From Mycolicibacterium goodii (GTDB taxonomy: Bacteria > Actinomycetota > Actinomycetes > Mycobacteriales > Mycobacteriaceae): a stretch of 64,000 bases of DNA. The DNA lies in assembly GCF_001187505.1 (NCBI RefSeq), contig NZ_CP012150.1:1550001-1614000 (forward strand). Reading direction: 5' to 3'. This document shows positions 1 to 8,628 of the stretch, piece after piece (position 1 is the stretch's first letter; each line of letters opens with the position of its first letter). Under the pieces are notes generated by a model that saw nothing but the letters and a program-made list of their open reading frames with translations, was not told the DNA's origin and did no database searches. Position numbers and translations under genes: made by a program.

Positions 1-1
1 C

Positions 2-355
2 GCGGCCGCGTGGGTGGTGCTCGGCGTCGCGGCCGCACTGTTCCTGGCCGCCGAGGTCATCAAATACCTGTGGCCGGTGCGGCGCATGCGCGCGGCCGAG
101 GTCAGCACGATGAGCCTGGTGGCAGGCGGCGTGCTCGGCATCGTCGGGTTCTTCGTCATCCCGGTCGTCGGGCTGGTGCTCGGCTTCGTGGCCGGCGTCT
201 ATCTCGCCGAACTGGGGGCGCGCCGCGAGCACCGGCGGGCCTGGGCGTCCACCGTGCACGCGCTCAAGGGCGTCGCGCTGTCCATGGGCGTCGAACTCAC
301 GGGCGCGTTGTTGGCTACCATCGCGTGGGTAGTCGGGGTGGTGGTCACGAATTGA
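2..355 (+). CDS. DUF456-type membrane protein, 5' end outside window
   Basis: The reading frame is open from the first bases of the window and ends at TGA 353-355, so the N-terminus lies upstream. The visible 117 residues hold hydrophobic segments with glycine-rich turns (around VLGIVGFFVIPVVGLVLGF) and a final segment ending in VVGVVVTN, which is the pattern of DUF456 small integral membrane proteins. A basic loop (GARREHRRAW) separates the last two membrane segments. No enzymatic function is established for this family. Its stop overlaps the TTG start of the next gene, so the two are probably co-translated. Confidence 0.7.
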   Translation, partial: AAAWVVLGVAAALFLAAEVIKYLWPVRRMRAAEVSTMSLVAGGVLGIVGFFVIPVVGLVLGFVAGVYLAELGARREHRRAWASTVHALKGVALSMGVELTGALLATIAWVVGVVVTN

Positions 356-936
356 ATGACAACGCGACATGGACGCTCTCGGCGTCCGATGGTGAACTGT
401 TGCTGCACACCGGTGTCACCGGGACGGCGGCCCGCGTGGGGCATCGCCTGACGATCGCGATGCGGTCGTGGGAGGCGACGGTGTTCTGGCAGGGCGACGG
501 CGACGGCGCCGAGCCCGTCAAGGCCGAGCTGACCATCGATGTCGAATCGCTCGAAGTGGTCGGCAGCGAGGGCGGTGTGACGCCGCTGTCGGGTGCGGAG
601 AAGACCGTGGTGCGCAACAACGCGCTCAAACTGCTGCGCGCACGGCGCTTTCCGCAGGCCCGCTTCGTCAGCTCCGACATCGAACGCGTCGGCGACATCG
701 TGCGCATGCACGGCGCCTTCGAGTTCTTCGGGAAGGTGCGCGACCACGTGCTCGAGGTGCGCATCGCCGACGGGGTGATCTGCGGAGAGACCGTGGTGCG
801 CCACGGCGACTACGGCATCAAGCAGTACTCGATGCTGATCGGCGCCATGAAGGTCGCCGACGAGGTGCGGGTCACGTTCACCGCAACGCACCGCGCAGCG
901 CATCGAGTTGGTCGGGGGCGACCCCGGCCGCCGTGA
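352..936 (+). CDS. YceI-like family protein
   Basis: The 194-residue product begins with TTG 352, which overlaps the preceding stop (TTGA). No better start lies in frame. The sequence WTLSASDGELLLHTGV, a middle with KAELTIDVESLEVV and the repeated polar beta-strand pattern fit the YceI-like lipid-binding beta-barrel fold (about 190 residues in this family). No signal peptide is seen, so it is likely cytoplasmic, unlike the periplasmic E. coli YceI. YceI proteins bind polyisoprenoids; the ligand here is unknown. The 3' end runs 59 bp into the convergent phosphatase gene. Confidence 0.65.
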   Translation: MNDNATWTLSASDGELLLHTGVTGTAARVGHRLTIAMRSWEATVFWQGDGDGAEPVKAELTIDVESLEVVGSEGGVTPLSGAEKTVVRNNALKLLRARRFPQARFVSSDIERVGDIVRMHGAFEFFGKVRDHVLEVRIADGVICGETVVRHGDYGIKQYSMLIGAMKVADEVRVTFTATHRAAHRVGRGRPRPP

Positions 937-1684
937 TGAACCCCGACAGCGAGCCGTAGGCCTCTTCGAGCCTCTTCCACGCCGCGGCGAGGTACTCCTC
1001 GCGCACGCCGAGCACCTCGTCGGTCAACCGCGCCTCGGCGAATGTGATGATCTCGGGCTCGTCACCCGAGCGCGCCCGCACCGAATCCATGATGCGGGTA
1101 CGCAACGACGGGATCGCCTCGTTGCTGCGCAGGAAGTCGGCGAGGATGTCGTCGCGGTCCACCCCGGCCGCGTCGAGCACCGTCGCGACCGTGAACCCGG
1201 TGCGGTCCTTACCCGCGAAGCAGTGCGCGATCACCGGCCTGCCCGATGCCAGCAGCGAGACGACCTGCCGCACCGCGTTGTGCGCGCCGGGCAGCGTCGG
1301 GAACTCCTCGTACACCTCGGTCATGTACCGCCGCGCCGACTCGGTGACGTCCTCGTCGTCGGGGGATTCGGACATCACCCGCGCAAATGTGGTCTCGTGC
1401 GGGGCATCCTGGCCCGACACGTCGTCCGGGTGGAACGGCAGCAGGTGCACCACGACACCGTCGGGCACCTGGCCCGGACCCCGGCGTTGCACCTCCTGGT
1501 GCGAGCGCAGGTCGGCGACGTCGGTGATGCCGAGTCGTTTGAACACCGCCCGGCCGTCGTCGGAGAGCTTGCTGAGCTCACTGGAGCGGTACAGCACGCC
1601 GGGCCGGATGCCGGTCTCCTGCGCGACATCTCGGAAGTTCCACGCCCCGCCCAGCTCGAGCGACGTGCCGTCGGGCGCGGTCAT
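878..1684 (-). CDS. ptpB: PtpB-like tyrosine/phosphoinositide phosphatase
   Basis: A 268-residue protein with the phosphatase P-loop HCFAGKDRTG (Cys155 nucleophile, Arg161). The Lys after the Gly (AGKDR) is typical of PtpB/MptpB-type enzymes, which take phosphotyrosine and phosphoinositides. The N-terminal part (GGAWNFRDV) is the conserved Y_phosphatase3 opening. In M. tuberculosis the orthologue (about 276 residues) is a secreted host-acting phosphatase; in this apparently environmental relative the natural substrate is not known. The ATG overlaps the stop of the upstream acyl-CoA dehydrogenase (ATGA), the same ptpB-fadE2 pairing as in M. tuberculosis. Confidence 0.88.
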   Translation of the reverse strand: MTAPDGTSLELGGAWNFRDVAQETGIRPGVLYRSSELSKLSDDGRAVFKRLGITDVADLRSHQEVQRRGPGQVPDGVVVHLLPFHPDDVSGQDAPHETTFARVMSESPDDEDVTESARRYMTEVYEEFPTLPGAHNAVRQVVSLLASGRPVIAHCFAGKDRTGFTVATVLDAAGVDRDDILADFLRSNEAIPSLRTRIMDSVRARSGDEPEIITFAEARLTDEVLGVREEYLAAAWKRLEEAYGSLSGFITAAGVAPDQLDALRGALR

Positions 1685-2907
1685 TTCGTGACCGCGAGTG
1701 CCAGGGCGGATTTCTCGCGGCCCAGCTCGGAGCGGGCGATGGTGCGCATGTGCACCTCGTCGGGCCCGTCGAACAGGCGCATCGCACGGTGCCAGGCGTA
1801 CAGCCGCGCCAGCGGGAAGTCGTCGCTGACCCCGGCCGCTCCGTGCACCTGGATGGCGCGGTCCAGCACGTTGCACGCGACCTGCGGGGCCACCGACTTG
1901 ATCTGCGACACCAGCACGTGCGCGGCCTTGTTGCCGTCGGCGTCGATGGTCCAGGCGGCCTTGTGGCACAGCAGCCGGGCCTGGTCGATCTCGTTGCGGG
2001 ACTTGGCGATCGCCTCACGCACCACACCCTGCTCGGCCAGCGGCTTGCCGAACGCGACGCGCTTTTGCACCCGGTCGACCATGAGCGCCAACGCCCGCTC
2101 GGCCGCACCCAGTGCGCGCATGCAGTGGTGGATGCGGCCCGGGCCCAGGCGGGCCTGGGCGATCGCGAAGCCGCTGCCCTCTTCGTGCAGCAGGTTCTCC
2201 ACCGGCACGCGCACGTTGTCGAACACGATCTCGCAGTGCCCGTGCTGGTCCTGCCACCCGAACACCGGCAGCGACCGCTGGATGTCCACTCCTGGGGTAT
2301 CGGTGGGCACCAGGATCATCGACTGCTGCTGATGGCTGGCCGCATCCGGGTTGGTGCGGCCCATCACGATGAGGATCTTGCAGCGCGGATCGGCCGCGCC
2401 GGTGATCCACCATTTGCGGCCGTTGATGACGTAATCGGAGCCGTCGCGCAGCATCGTGGTCTCGATGTTGCGGGCATCGCTGGAGGCCACCGCGGGCTCG
2501 GTCATCGCGAACGCGCTGCGGATCTCGCCGTCCAGCAGCGGTTGCAGCCACTGCTTGCGCTGGGCCTCGTCGGCGAACAGGTGCAGCGTCTCCATGTTGC
2601 CGGTGTCGGGCGCCTGGCAGTTCAGCGCCTCCGGGGCGATCTCCATGCTCCAGCCGCTGATCTCGGCCAACGGCGCGTACTCCAGGTTGGTCAGCCCCGA
2701 CACCGACGGCAGGAACAGGTTCCACAGGCCCCGCTCCCGGGCCTTGACCTTCAGTTCCTCCACGATCGGCGGCACCGTGTGGTCCTTGGGGCCCTTCTCC
2801 TCGCGGTAGGCGTGGTAATCCGCCTCGGCGGGAAACACGGATTCGACCATGAAGTCGGTGAGCCGCTTGTGGTAGTCGGCCGCCTTGGCAGACATCGCGA
2901 AGTCCAT
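1681..2907 (-). CDS. fadE2: acyl-CoA dehydrogenase FadE2
   Basis: A 408-residue flavin acyl-CoA dehydrogenase of the long branch. It shows the FAD/substrate motif AMTEPAVASSD, the RKWWITGA segment, and the C-terminal FAD-binding stretch QVHGAAGVSDDFPLARLYA. It should oxidise an acyl-CoA to the enoyl-CoA, passing electrons to ETF; chain specificity cannot be read. ATG 2907 is preferred over GTG 2916 because a -10 box (TATCGT, 2915-2920) would overlap the GTG and sits 7 nt before the ATG, and because MDFA is the usual family N-terminus. It is followed directly by ptpB. Confidence 0.87.
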   Translation of the reverse strand: MDFAMSAKAADYHKRLTDFMVESVFPAEADYHAYREEKGPKDHTVPPIVEELKVKARERGLWNLFLPSVSGLTNLEYAPLAEISGWSMEIAPEALNCQAPDTGNMETLHLFADEAQRKQWLQPLLDGEIRSAFAMTEPAVASSDARNIETTMLRDGSDYVINGRKWWITGAADPRCKILIVMGRTNPDAASHQQQSMILVPTDTPGVDIQRSLPVFGWQDQHGHCEIVFDNVRVPVENLLHEEGSGFAIAQARLGPGRIHHCMRALGAAERALALMVDRVQKRVAFGKPLAEQGVVREAIAKSRNEIDQARLLCHKAAWTIDADGNKAAHVLVSQIKSVAPQVACNVLDRAIQVHGAAGVSDDFPLARLYAWHRAMRLFDGPDEVHMRTIARSELGREKSALALAVTK

Positions 2908-2914
2908 GCCCGCC

Positions 2915-2920
2915 ACGATA
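2915..2920 (-). promoter_or_regulatory. -10 box for a leaderless fadE2-ptpB transcript
   Basis: TATCGT on the minus strand lies 7 nt before ATG 2907, the spacing expected for a transcript starting at the A of the start codon. No clear -35 element is visible. This is an inference from position and consensus only. Confidence 0.4.
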
Positions 2921-2940
2921 TGACACGCGTCAGATCGGAC

Positions 2941-4137
2941 CTACCTGGCCAGACCGATGGCCACCAGCCCGGCCAGCGCGGCCAGGCCCATCACGGTGCC
3001 GGCCAGCGCGGCCCACCCCGCGGCGTCGAACGCCAGACCGCCTGCCCAGCCCACGGCGCTGGACCCGCCGTAGTAGAACAGGTTGTACAACGCCGAGGCC
3101 TGCGCCTTGCCGTCACCTGCCCCGCTGCCGACCCAGCCCGACGCGATGGCGTGCGCGCCGAAGAAGCCCGCGGTCGCGATCACCAGGCCCACCAGCACCA
3201 CCACGACGTTGCCGCTCAGCGTGATCGCGACGCCGACGATCATCGTCGCGATGGAGGCCAGCAGCACCGGTTTGCGCCCGAAGCGGGTGGCCTCGGCGCC
3301 GGCGCGGGCCGAGGCCCAGGTGCCGGCCAGATAGGCCAGGAACACCAGGCTCACCACGGTCTGCGGCAGGCCGAACGGCGCCGCCGACAGGCGGAAACCC
3401 AGGAAGTTGTACACCGCGACGAAGCCGCCCATCAGCAGGAACCCCTGGGTGAACAGTGCCAGTTGTCGCGGCGAGCGCAGATTGGCCATGAGCCGTCGAC
3501 CCAGCTCCCGGTGGGTGCGGGCCGGGGTGAAACCCTGTGCGGGCGGGGCGAGTTTGACGAACGCCAGCGCCGCCATGCCGCACAGCAGCGCGACCGTCAG
3601 CACGCCGACGCGCCAGCCCGCGAAGTCGGCGACCGGGCCGGTCACCAGCCTGCCGGTGAGGCCGCCGATCGTGGTGCCCGCGACGTACGTGCCCGCCGCA
3701 CGTGCGGCGTGCCCGGAGTTGACCTCCTCGGTCAGGTACGCCACGGCCACGGCGGGGACGCCCGCCAGCACGAGACCTTCGACGAACCGCCCGGCCAGCA
3801 GCAGTTGGTAGGTGGGGGCGAACGGCACGAGCAGGCCCAGCAGCGTCGCGACGGTGACGCAGATGCTGATCACCTGTACGCGGCCGATGCGGTCGGCGAG
3901 GGCGGCCCACGGGATCACGCCGACGGCCAGACCGATGGTGGCGGCAGAGATGGCAAGGGCCGCGTCGGCGGCGCCGGTGCCGAGGTCACGCGCGATCAGC
4001 GGCAGGACCGCCTGCGGCGAGTACAGCTGCGCGAACGTCGCCACCCCGGCGCAGAACAGCGCGGCCAGCAGGCGGCGGTAGTCGCTGGACCCGCGTGCAT
4101 GCCCCGGCCAGTCGACGGGTGCGGGTCGGGCAGTCAC
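2941..4137 (-). CDS. MFS transporter (drug/aromatic efflux type)
   Basis: A 398-residue major facilitator protein with about 12 hydrophobic segments and the loop 2-3 signature ALADRIGRVQVI (usual GxLaDrxGrk/r motif). The second half repeats it as EATRFGRKPVLL. The length fits the 12-helix single-component efflux group (YnfM/CynX-like). GTG 4137 starts the protein after a short hydrophilic lead. The gene lies 46 bp downstream of a LysR gene on the same strand, so that regulator may control it. The substrate cannot be assigned. Confidence 0.8.
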   Translation of the reverse strand: MTARPAPVDWPGHARGSSDYRRLLAALFCAGVATFAQLYSPQAVLPLIARDLGTGAADAALAISAATIGLAVGVIPWAALADRIGRVQVISICVTVATLLGLLVPFAPTYQLLLAGRFVEGLVLAGVPAVAVAYLTEEVNSGHAARAAGTYVAGTTIGGLTGRLVTGPVADFAGWRVGVLTVALLCGMAALAFVKLAPPAQGFTPARTHRELGRRLMANLRSPRQLALFTQGFLLMGGFVAVYNFLGFRLSAAPFGLPQTVVSLVFLAYLAGTWASARAGAEATRFGRKPVLLASIATMIVGVAITLSGNVVVVLVGLVIATAGFFGAHAIASGWVGSGAGDGKAQASALYNLFYYGGSSAVGWAGGLAFDAAGWAALAGTVMGLAALAGLVAIGLAR

Positions 4138-4183
4138 CCCGACGACGTTAAGCAGTCACCATAGATGTGTCCAATGCATGAAA

Positions 4184-5065
4184 TCACTCAACTTCATGCG
4201 TCGTACGTATGACAAACTGCGCGAAGCGCTCCGCGGCCGGTGGCAGCGGCCGGTCCGCGGGCCAGGCCAGTCCCAGCTGCCGTTTCGCCGACGGCTGCGC
4301 GAGCGGGATGTACGCCGCACCCGGCTCGGCGCGTGCGGGGCGGGGCACCGGCACCACGGCCACGCCGAAACCCGCCGCCACCAGACCCTCCATCGTCGGG
4401 ATCTCCATCGCCTCGAACACCACACGCGGTTCGATGCCCGCCTCGGCGCACAGCTCGTCGGTCAGCTGCCGCAGCCCGAAGCCGGGCGCCAGCGCCACGA
4501 ACGGTTCCGCGCCGGCCTCGGCCAGCCGGATCCGGGACCGCGCCGCCAACCGGTGATCGCGCGGCACCGCCAGGCACAGCCGCTCCACGTAGAGGCCCCG
4601 CCACCGGAACCCCTCGGGCCGCGGCGAGGTGATCGCCAGATCGGCCTGCCCACCGGCCAGGCGTTCGATGAGGTCGTGTGCGGCGCCCTGGGCCAGGCTG
4701 AACCGCACATGCGGGGCCTGCGCGCGGAACCGCCGCAGCAGATCGGGCACGAACGAGCCGGCCTGCGAATGCAGGAACGCCAGCCGCACCAGCCCGGTGT
4801 CCGGATCCCGCATGGCCGCGATTCGCTCTGCGGCCGAACGCATTTCGGTGATGGTGCGGCGGGCATGCTCCAGCAGGATCTCGCCGTAGGCGTTGAGTTG
4901 CAGCCTGCGGTTGATCCGGTCGAACAACGCGACACCGAGTTCGTCCTCCAGCCGGGCCAGCGCGCGCGACAACGTGGGCTGGCTGATCCCGAGTTCGGCT
5001 GCCGCATCGGTCACATGCTCGGTCTCGGCGAGCACGACGAACCAGCTCAGCTCGTCCAGGTGCAT
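4184..5065 (-). CDS. LysR-family transcriptional regulator
   Basis: A 293-residue LysR protein: winged helix-turn-helix at residues 1-60 (ELGISQPTLSRALARLEDELG) followed by a two-lobed effector domain. The first residues (MHLDELSWFVVLAE) are the family start. It lies immediately upstream of the MFS gene on the same strand, an unusual arrangement since LysR genes are more often divergent from their target. A 7-bp inverted repeat (GCATGAA/TTCATGC, 4176-4182 and 4193-4199) spans its stop codon and could act on the MFS promoter or as a weak hairpin. Confidence 0.85.
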   Translation of the reverse strand: MHLDELSWFVVLAETEHVTDAAAELGISQPTLSRALARLEDELGVALFDRINRRLQLNAYGEILLEHARRTITEMRSAAERIAAMRDPDTGLVRLAFLHSQAGSFVPDLLRRFRAQAPHVRFSLAQGAAHDLIERLAGGQADLAITSPRPEGFRWRGLYVERLCLAVPRDHRLAARSRIRLAEAGAEPFVALAPGFGLRQLTDELCAEAGIEPRVVFEAMEIPTMEGLVAAGFGVAVVPVPRPARAEPGAAYIPLAQPSAKRQLGLAWPADRPLPPAAERFAQFVIRTTHEVE

Positions 5066-5136
5066 ACCGTGACGCTACCGCCCGCCGTGCGGCAATCACG
5101 GCATCGAGACGGGGTTGCTGTGGGATGCTGAGCCGC

Positions 5137-5775
5137 ATGTCAGACAAGGTGCGGGTGGTGGTCGGCGACGACCACCCGATGTTCCGCGACGGCGTGGTGC
5201 GGGCACTGACCTCAAGCGGTGACATCGACGTCGTCGCCGAGGCCGACAACGGCGCAGACGCCCTGGAACTGATCAAGATGCACCGGCCCGCCGTCGCGTT
5301 GCTGGACTACCGGATGCCGCGACTCGACGGTGCCCAGGTCGCCGCCGCCGTCGTGCGCGACGAACTGCCCACCCGGGTGCTGCTGGTGTCCGCGCACGAC
5401 GAGTCCGCGATCGTCTACTCGGCGCTGCAGCAGGGCGCGGCGGGCTTCTTGTCCAAGGAATCCACCCGCAGCGAGTTGGTCAACGCGGTGTTGTCCTGCG
5501 CCAAGGGCCAGGACGTGATCACGCCCAACCTGGCGGCCGGGCTCGCCGGCGAGATCCGCCGCCGCAACGAGCCCGACGCCCCCGTCCTCAGCCCGCGCGA
5601 GCGGGAGGTGCTCAACCTGATCGCGCAGGGCCGCAGCATTCCGGCGATGGCCAAGGAGCTGTACCTGGCGCCGTCGACGGTGAAGACCCATGTGCAGCGG
5701 CTCTACGAGAAGCTCGGCGTCAGCGACCGCGGGGCCGCGGTCGCCGAGGCGATGCGACGCCGGCTGCTGGACTGA
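5137..5775 (+). CDS. NarL/LuxR-type response regulator
   Basis: A 212-residue two-domain regulator. The receiver holds the acidic pair Asp11-Asp12, phospho-acceptor Asp57 (LLDYRMP) and the conserved Lys in FLSKES; the output domain is a LuxR helix-turn-helix (LSPREREVLNLIAQG). ATG 5137 (MSDKVRVVVGDD) is chosen over ATG 5125 because family proteins start just before the first beta-strand. The next gene, 17 bp downstream, is its likely histidine kinase. The signal and target genes are unknown. Confidence 0.88.
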   Translation: MSDKVRVVVGDDHPMFRDGVVRALTSSGDIDVVAEADNGADALELIKMHRPAVALLDYRMPRLDGAQVAAAVVRDELPTRVLLVSAHDESAIVYSALQQGAAGFLSKESTRSELVNAVLSCAKGQDVITPNLAAGLAGEIRRRNEPDAPVLSPREREVLNLIAQGRSIPAMAKELYLAPSTVKTHVQRLYEKLGVSDRGAAVAEAMRRRLLD

Positions 5776-5792
5776 GCTGCCGGGTAACTGAC

Positions 5793-6959
5793 ATGGTGTC
5801 TGGCCGTATCGTCGAATTCTTTGCCGCACAACCTGTTCGGGTCTCCGCGGTGCTTCGGCTGCCGCTCATCGGGCTGATCTTCGTACTGGTCATGGTGTGG
5901 GAGGTCGACCACTGGTTGCCGCTGTTGTACGCGTTGATCCTTGGCCTGTACGCCGCGGCGGCGGTGCTGTGGCTGGTGGTCGTGATGCGCGGCCCGATGC
6001 CGCGCTGGGCCGAGTGGGCCTCCACCGCGGTCGACGGCCTGGTGCTGCTCGCGCTGTGCGCGGTGTCCGGCGGGGCGACCGCGGCGCTGCTGCCGGTGTT
6101 CTTCCTGCTGCCGATATCCGTTGCGTTCCAGGACCGCCCACTGCTGACGGCGATCCTCGGCACGTCCACCGCGACGGGATACCTCGGCGCGTGGATCTTC
6201 TACTCGAAACGCGACGACAACGTGGGACTGCCCGACGTCGTCTACATGCAGGTGGGTTTCCTGCTGTGGCTGGCGGTGGCCACCACCGCGCTGTCGCTGG
6301 TGCTGGTGCGGCGTTCGGCCCGGGTGCGGTCGCTGCTCGACGTGCGCCGGCGCCTGGTGCAGGAGTCCACCCGCGCCGACGACCTGCGCGACGCCGAACT
6401 GGCCGAGGCGCTGCACGACGGTCCGCTGCAGACGCTGCTGGCCGCGCGCCTGGAACTCGATGAACTGCGCGAGCGCAACCCGGACCCGGCGCTTGACATC
6501 GTGCACGCCGCGCTGCAGGAGACCGCGAGCGGGCTGCGCTCGACGGTCACGGCGCTGCATCCGCAGGTGCTCGCCCAACTCGGGCTCGCGCCCGCGATCC
6601 GAGAACTGTTGAAGCAGTATGAGAATCGCGGCGATCTGGTCATCCGGGCCGACCTCGACGAGGTGGGGCATCCCGAGCTGCGGGCGCTGCTGTACCGCGC
6701 GGCCCGCGAGCTGCTCGCCAACGTGCACAAACACGCCGACGCCAAGACCGTGACGGTGCGCCTGCGCGGACAGGGCAACCGCACCATGCTGACCGTCGCC
6801 GACGACGGCGTCGGCTTCGACCCCAGCATCGTCGCGCACGCCGTCTCCGAGGGGCATATCGGTCTGGCGTCGCTGCAGGTGCGCATCGAGGCCATGGGCG
6901 GCACCATGACCATCAGTTCCGAGCCGGGTTTCGGCACTCAGGTGACGGTGATCCTGTGA
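5793..6959 (+). CDS. NarL-partner sensor histidine kinase
   Basis: A 388-residue membrane kinase. About five hydrophobic segments fill residues 20-175, with no large extracellular domain, suggesting it senses the membrane or an internal cue. The HisKA_3 dimerisation helix carries the phospho-accepting His208 in EALHDGPLQT. The ATPase domain has the N-box ELLANVHKHADA and G1 box DDGVGF. It forms a two-gene unit with the response regulator before it and converges with the LCP gene (10 bp apart). Confidence 0.87.
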   Translation: MVSGRIVEFFAAQPVRVSAVLRLPLIGLIFVLVMVWEVDHWLPLLYALILGLYAAAAVLWLVVVMRGPMPRWAEWASTAVDGLVLLALCAVSGGATAALLPVFFLLPISVAFQDRPLLTAILGTSTATGYLGAWIFYSKRDDNVGLPDVVYMQVGFLLWLAVATTALSLVLVRRSARVRSLLDVRRRLVQESTRADDLRDAELAEALHDGPLQTLLAARLELDELRERNPDPALDIVHAALQETASGLRSTVTALHPQVLAQLGLAPAIRELLKQYENRGDLVIRADLDEVGHPELRALLYRAARELLANVHKHADAKTVTVRLRGQGNRTMLTVADDGVGFDPSIVAHAVSEGHIGLASLQVRIEAMGGTMTISSEPGFGTQVTVIL

Positions 6960-6969
6960 CGCGCAGCGG

Positions 6970-8586
6970 TCATTTCACGCACGGGATACCCGATGCGGTC
7001 ATCTGGCTCAGGTCGGTGGGCGCGGGCGTGTAGGTGCCGGTGGCGGTCGCGGCCACGGTGGTGATCGGTGTGGACTCGGTGGTCTCGGTCCCGCCGGATT
7101 CCGACGATTCGGCGGTGCCGGACCCGGTCGACCCCGAGTTGGTGCTCGTGTACATGTCGGCACCGAGGTAGTCCGTACCGGGGAAGTCGGTGCCGATCGT
7201 CAGTCGCACGGTGTCGGCCAGCAACCACTCCGAAGGCGCTGCGGCCACGCCCAATTCGGTTGCCAACGACTGCGCGGCGGCCTCGGCGCCCGGGCCGTAG
7301 CCGATCGTGGTGGTGGGTTCCAGCGCCTCGGCGTCGCCGATCTGTCCCTGCGTGAAATTGTCCGCGGCGAACGTGGTCTGAAGTTTGGCGGCCAGCCCGG
7401 CGTAGGTGGATCCGTTGATGACGTCGAGCGTGGCGCCGCGTCCGTTGAGATCGGTTTTGTTCGCCTGCGGTGCGGTCGATTTCGGGTCGTCCTTGCCCAC
7501 CAGGTCGCCAACGATCTTGCGGATCGTCGGCACGTCGACGATGTTGATGTCCTCACCGTAGGCGTTGCGGCCAAACTCCTTGATCGGCAGCGTGTACAGG
7601 GTCGGCGGCGCGTCGGTGAGTGCCGATGCCCGTTGGGCGAAGCTCGCCAGGTCGAATCCCGAGTCGAGGGCGACGTTCTGCTTGGTGACATCGAGCAGGT
7701 TGCGCAGCTTCGACGGGCTGCTCAACGCGCCGCTGTGGCTCAGCGCCGACACCAGCGCGGCGAGGAACGCCTGCTGTCGGCGGGTGCGGTCCAGGTCGGT
7801 GAAGTTCTCGTCGTGGATGTCGCGGCGCTGCCGCACGAACGCCATGGCCTGCGCGGCGTCGATCTGCTGGACACCCTTGCGGAAGTTCGCCCCCGAATAC
7901 GGGTCCGAGGTGTCCTCGTTGAGGCACACGGTGATCGGCGCGACGGCCTTGGCGATCTCGAAGAAGGCGCCGAGGGTCACCTCGACGAAATGGTCGATCG
8001 GGATGCCGAGCAGGTTTCGCACCGTGGCGATCTCGGCCTTGCGCCCGGCCTCGCGGGCCTCCTGCTCGCGCGTCACCGGGTCGATTTCCTCGGACTCGGA
8101 CTCCTCCATCGCGGCCTGATAGGCGAATCCGTAGGCCTGCTTGACCTTGCCCTTGCAGATTCCCGATGGGCATCCCGCGAGATCGACATAGTCGTCGCGG
8201 GGGATGGAGAACGCCGTCGCTGGACCGCCGTCGCCCGGCAGGTGCACGACGATGAGCACGTTGGCGTTGTAACCGCCGACGGTTTCATCCCCGGCGTGCA
8301 GTGCCTCGTAGACGTCCTGGGGCAGCGGGTTGCCGTGCTGGTCGAGGCGGCTGTCGAGACCCATGATCAGGATGTTCTCGGTGTCCCCGGCAGATCCGGA
8401 TTCGCCGGCGAGCGCGTCCGACGTGGTGAACCCGTCGAGCGCACCGTGATAGGTGACCCAGCCCATGCCGGTGCCGGCCAGGACCGCCGCGGCGGTCAGC
8501 CCTACCAGGGCTCGTCGCGCGAGCCGCACCGCACGGCCGGGTGTGCGGTGTCTCGGCTTGGTCAGCGCATGGGCAGGAGCATTCAT
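6970..8586 (-). CDS. LytR-CpsA-Psr (LCP) cell-wall ligase-like protein
   Basis: A 538-residue protein with a short cytoplasmic N-terminus, one membrane anchor (residues about 28-48) and an extracytoplasmic LCP domain (ENILIMGLDSRLD, then SIPRDDYVDL and FVRQRRDIHDENFTDLDRTRRQQ is split here as two motifs: FVRQRRDIHDEN and DLDRTRRQQAFL). A LytR_C domain follows near residues 380-480, and the tail is Ser/Thr/Gly rich. LCP enzymes attach glycopolymers (arabinogalactan in mycobacteria) to peptidoglycan. A CATAAT -10-like box lies at 8598-8603. The several LCP paralogues in mycobacteria prevent naming this one. Confidence 0.83.
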   Translation of the reverse strand: MNAPAHALTKPRHRTPGRAVRLARRALVGLTAAAVLAGTGMGWVTYHGALDGFTTSDALAGESGSAGDTENILIMGLDSRLDQHGNPLPQDVYEALHAGDETVGGYNANVLIVVHLPGDGGPATAFSIPRDDYVDLAGCPSGICKGKVKQAYGFAYQAAMEESESEEIDPVTREQEAREAGRKAEIATVRNLLGIPIDHFVEVTLGAFFEIAKAVAPITVCLNEDTSDPYSGANFRKGVQQIDAAQAMAFVRQRRDIHDENFTDLDRTRRQQAFLAALVSALSHSGALSSPSKLRNLLDVTKQNVALDSGFDLASFAQRASALTDAPPTLYTLPIKEFGRNAYGEDINIVDVPTIRKIVGDLVGKDDPKSTAPQANKTDLNGRGATLDVINGSTYAGLAAKLQTTFAADNFTQGQIGDAEALEPTTTIGYGPGAEAAAQSLATELGVAAAPSEWLLADTVRLTIGTDFPGTDYLGADMYTSTNSGSTGSGTAESSESGGTETTESTPITTVAATATGTYTPAPTDLSQMTASGIPCVK

Positions 8587-8628
8587 GGTTACCTGCCATT
8601 ATGCTGCCGCCGCTGCGAAAGTGACTGG

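Noticed and set aside
10..936. 308-codon frame including YceI
   Set aside because: The first 114 codons are out of frame with the DUF456 gene and Arg/Gly-rich; only 352-936 is protein-like.
1750..4164. 804-codon plus-strand open frame
   Set aside because: It lies antisense to fadE2 and the MFS gene, is His/Arg/Gln-rich without any fold, and follows from high GC. Similar long antisense frames over other genes were left out too.
4176..4199. Terminator after the LysR gene
   Set aside because: The 7-bp stem is weak and AT-rich with a 10-nt loop; noted only as a possible operator in the LysR entry.
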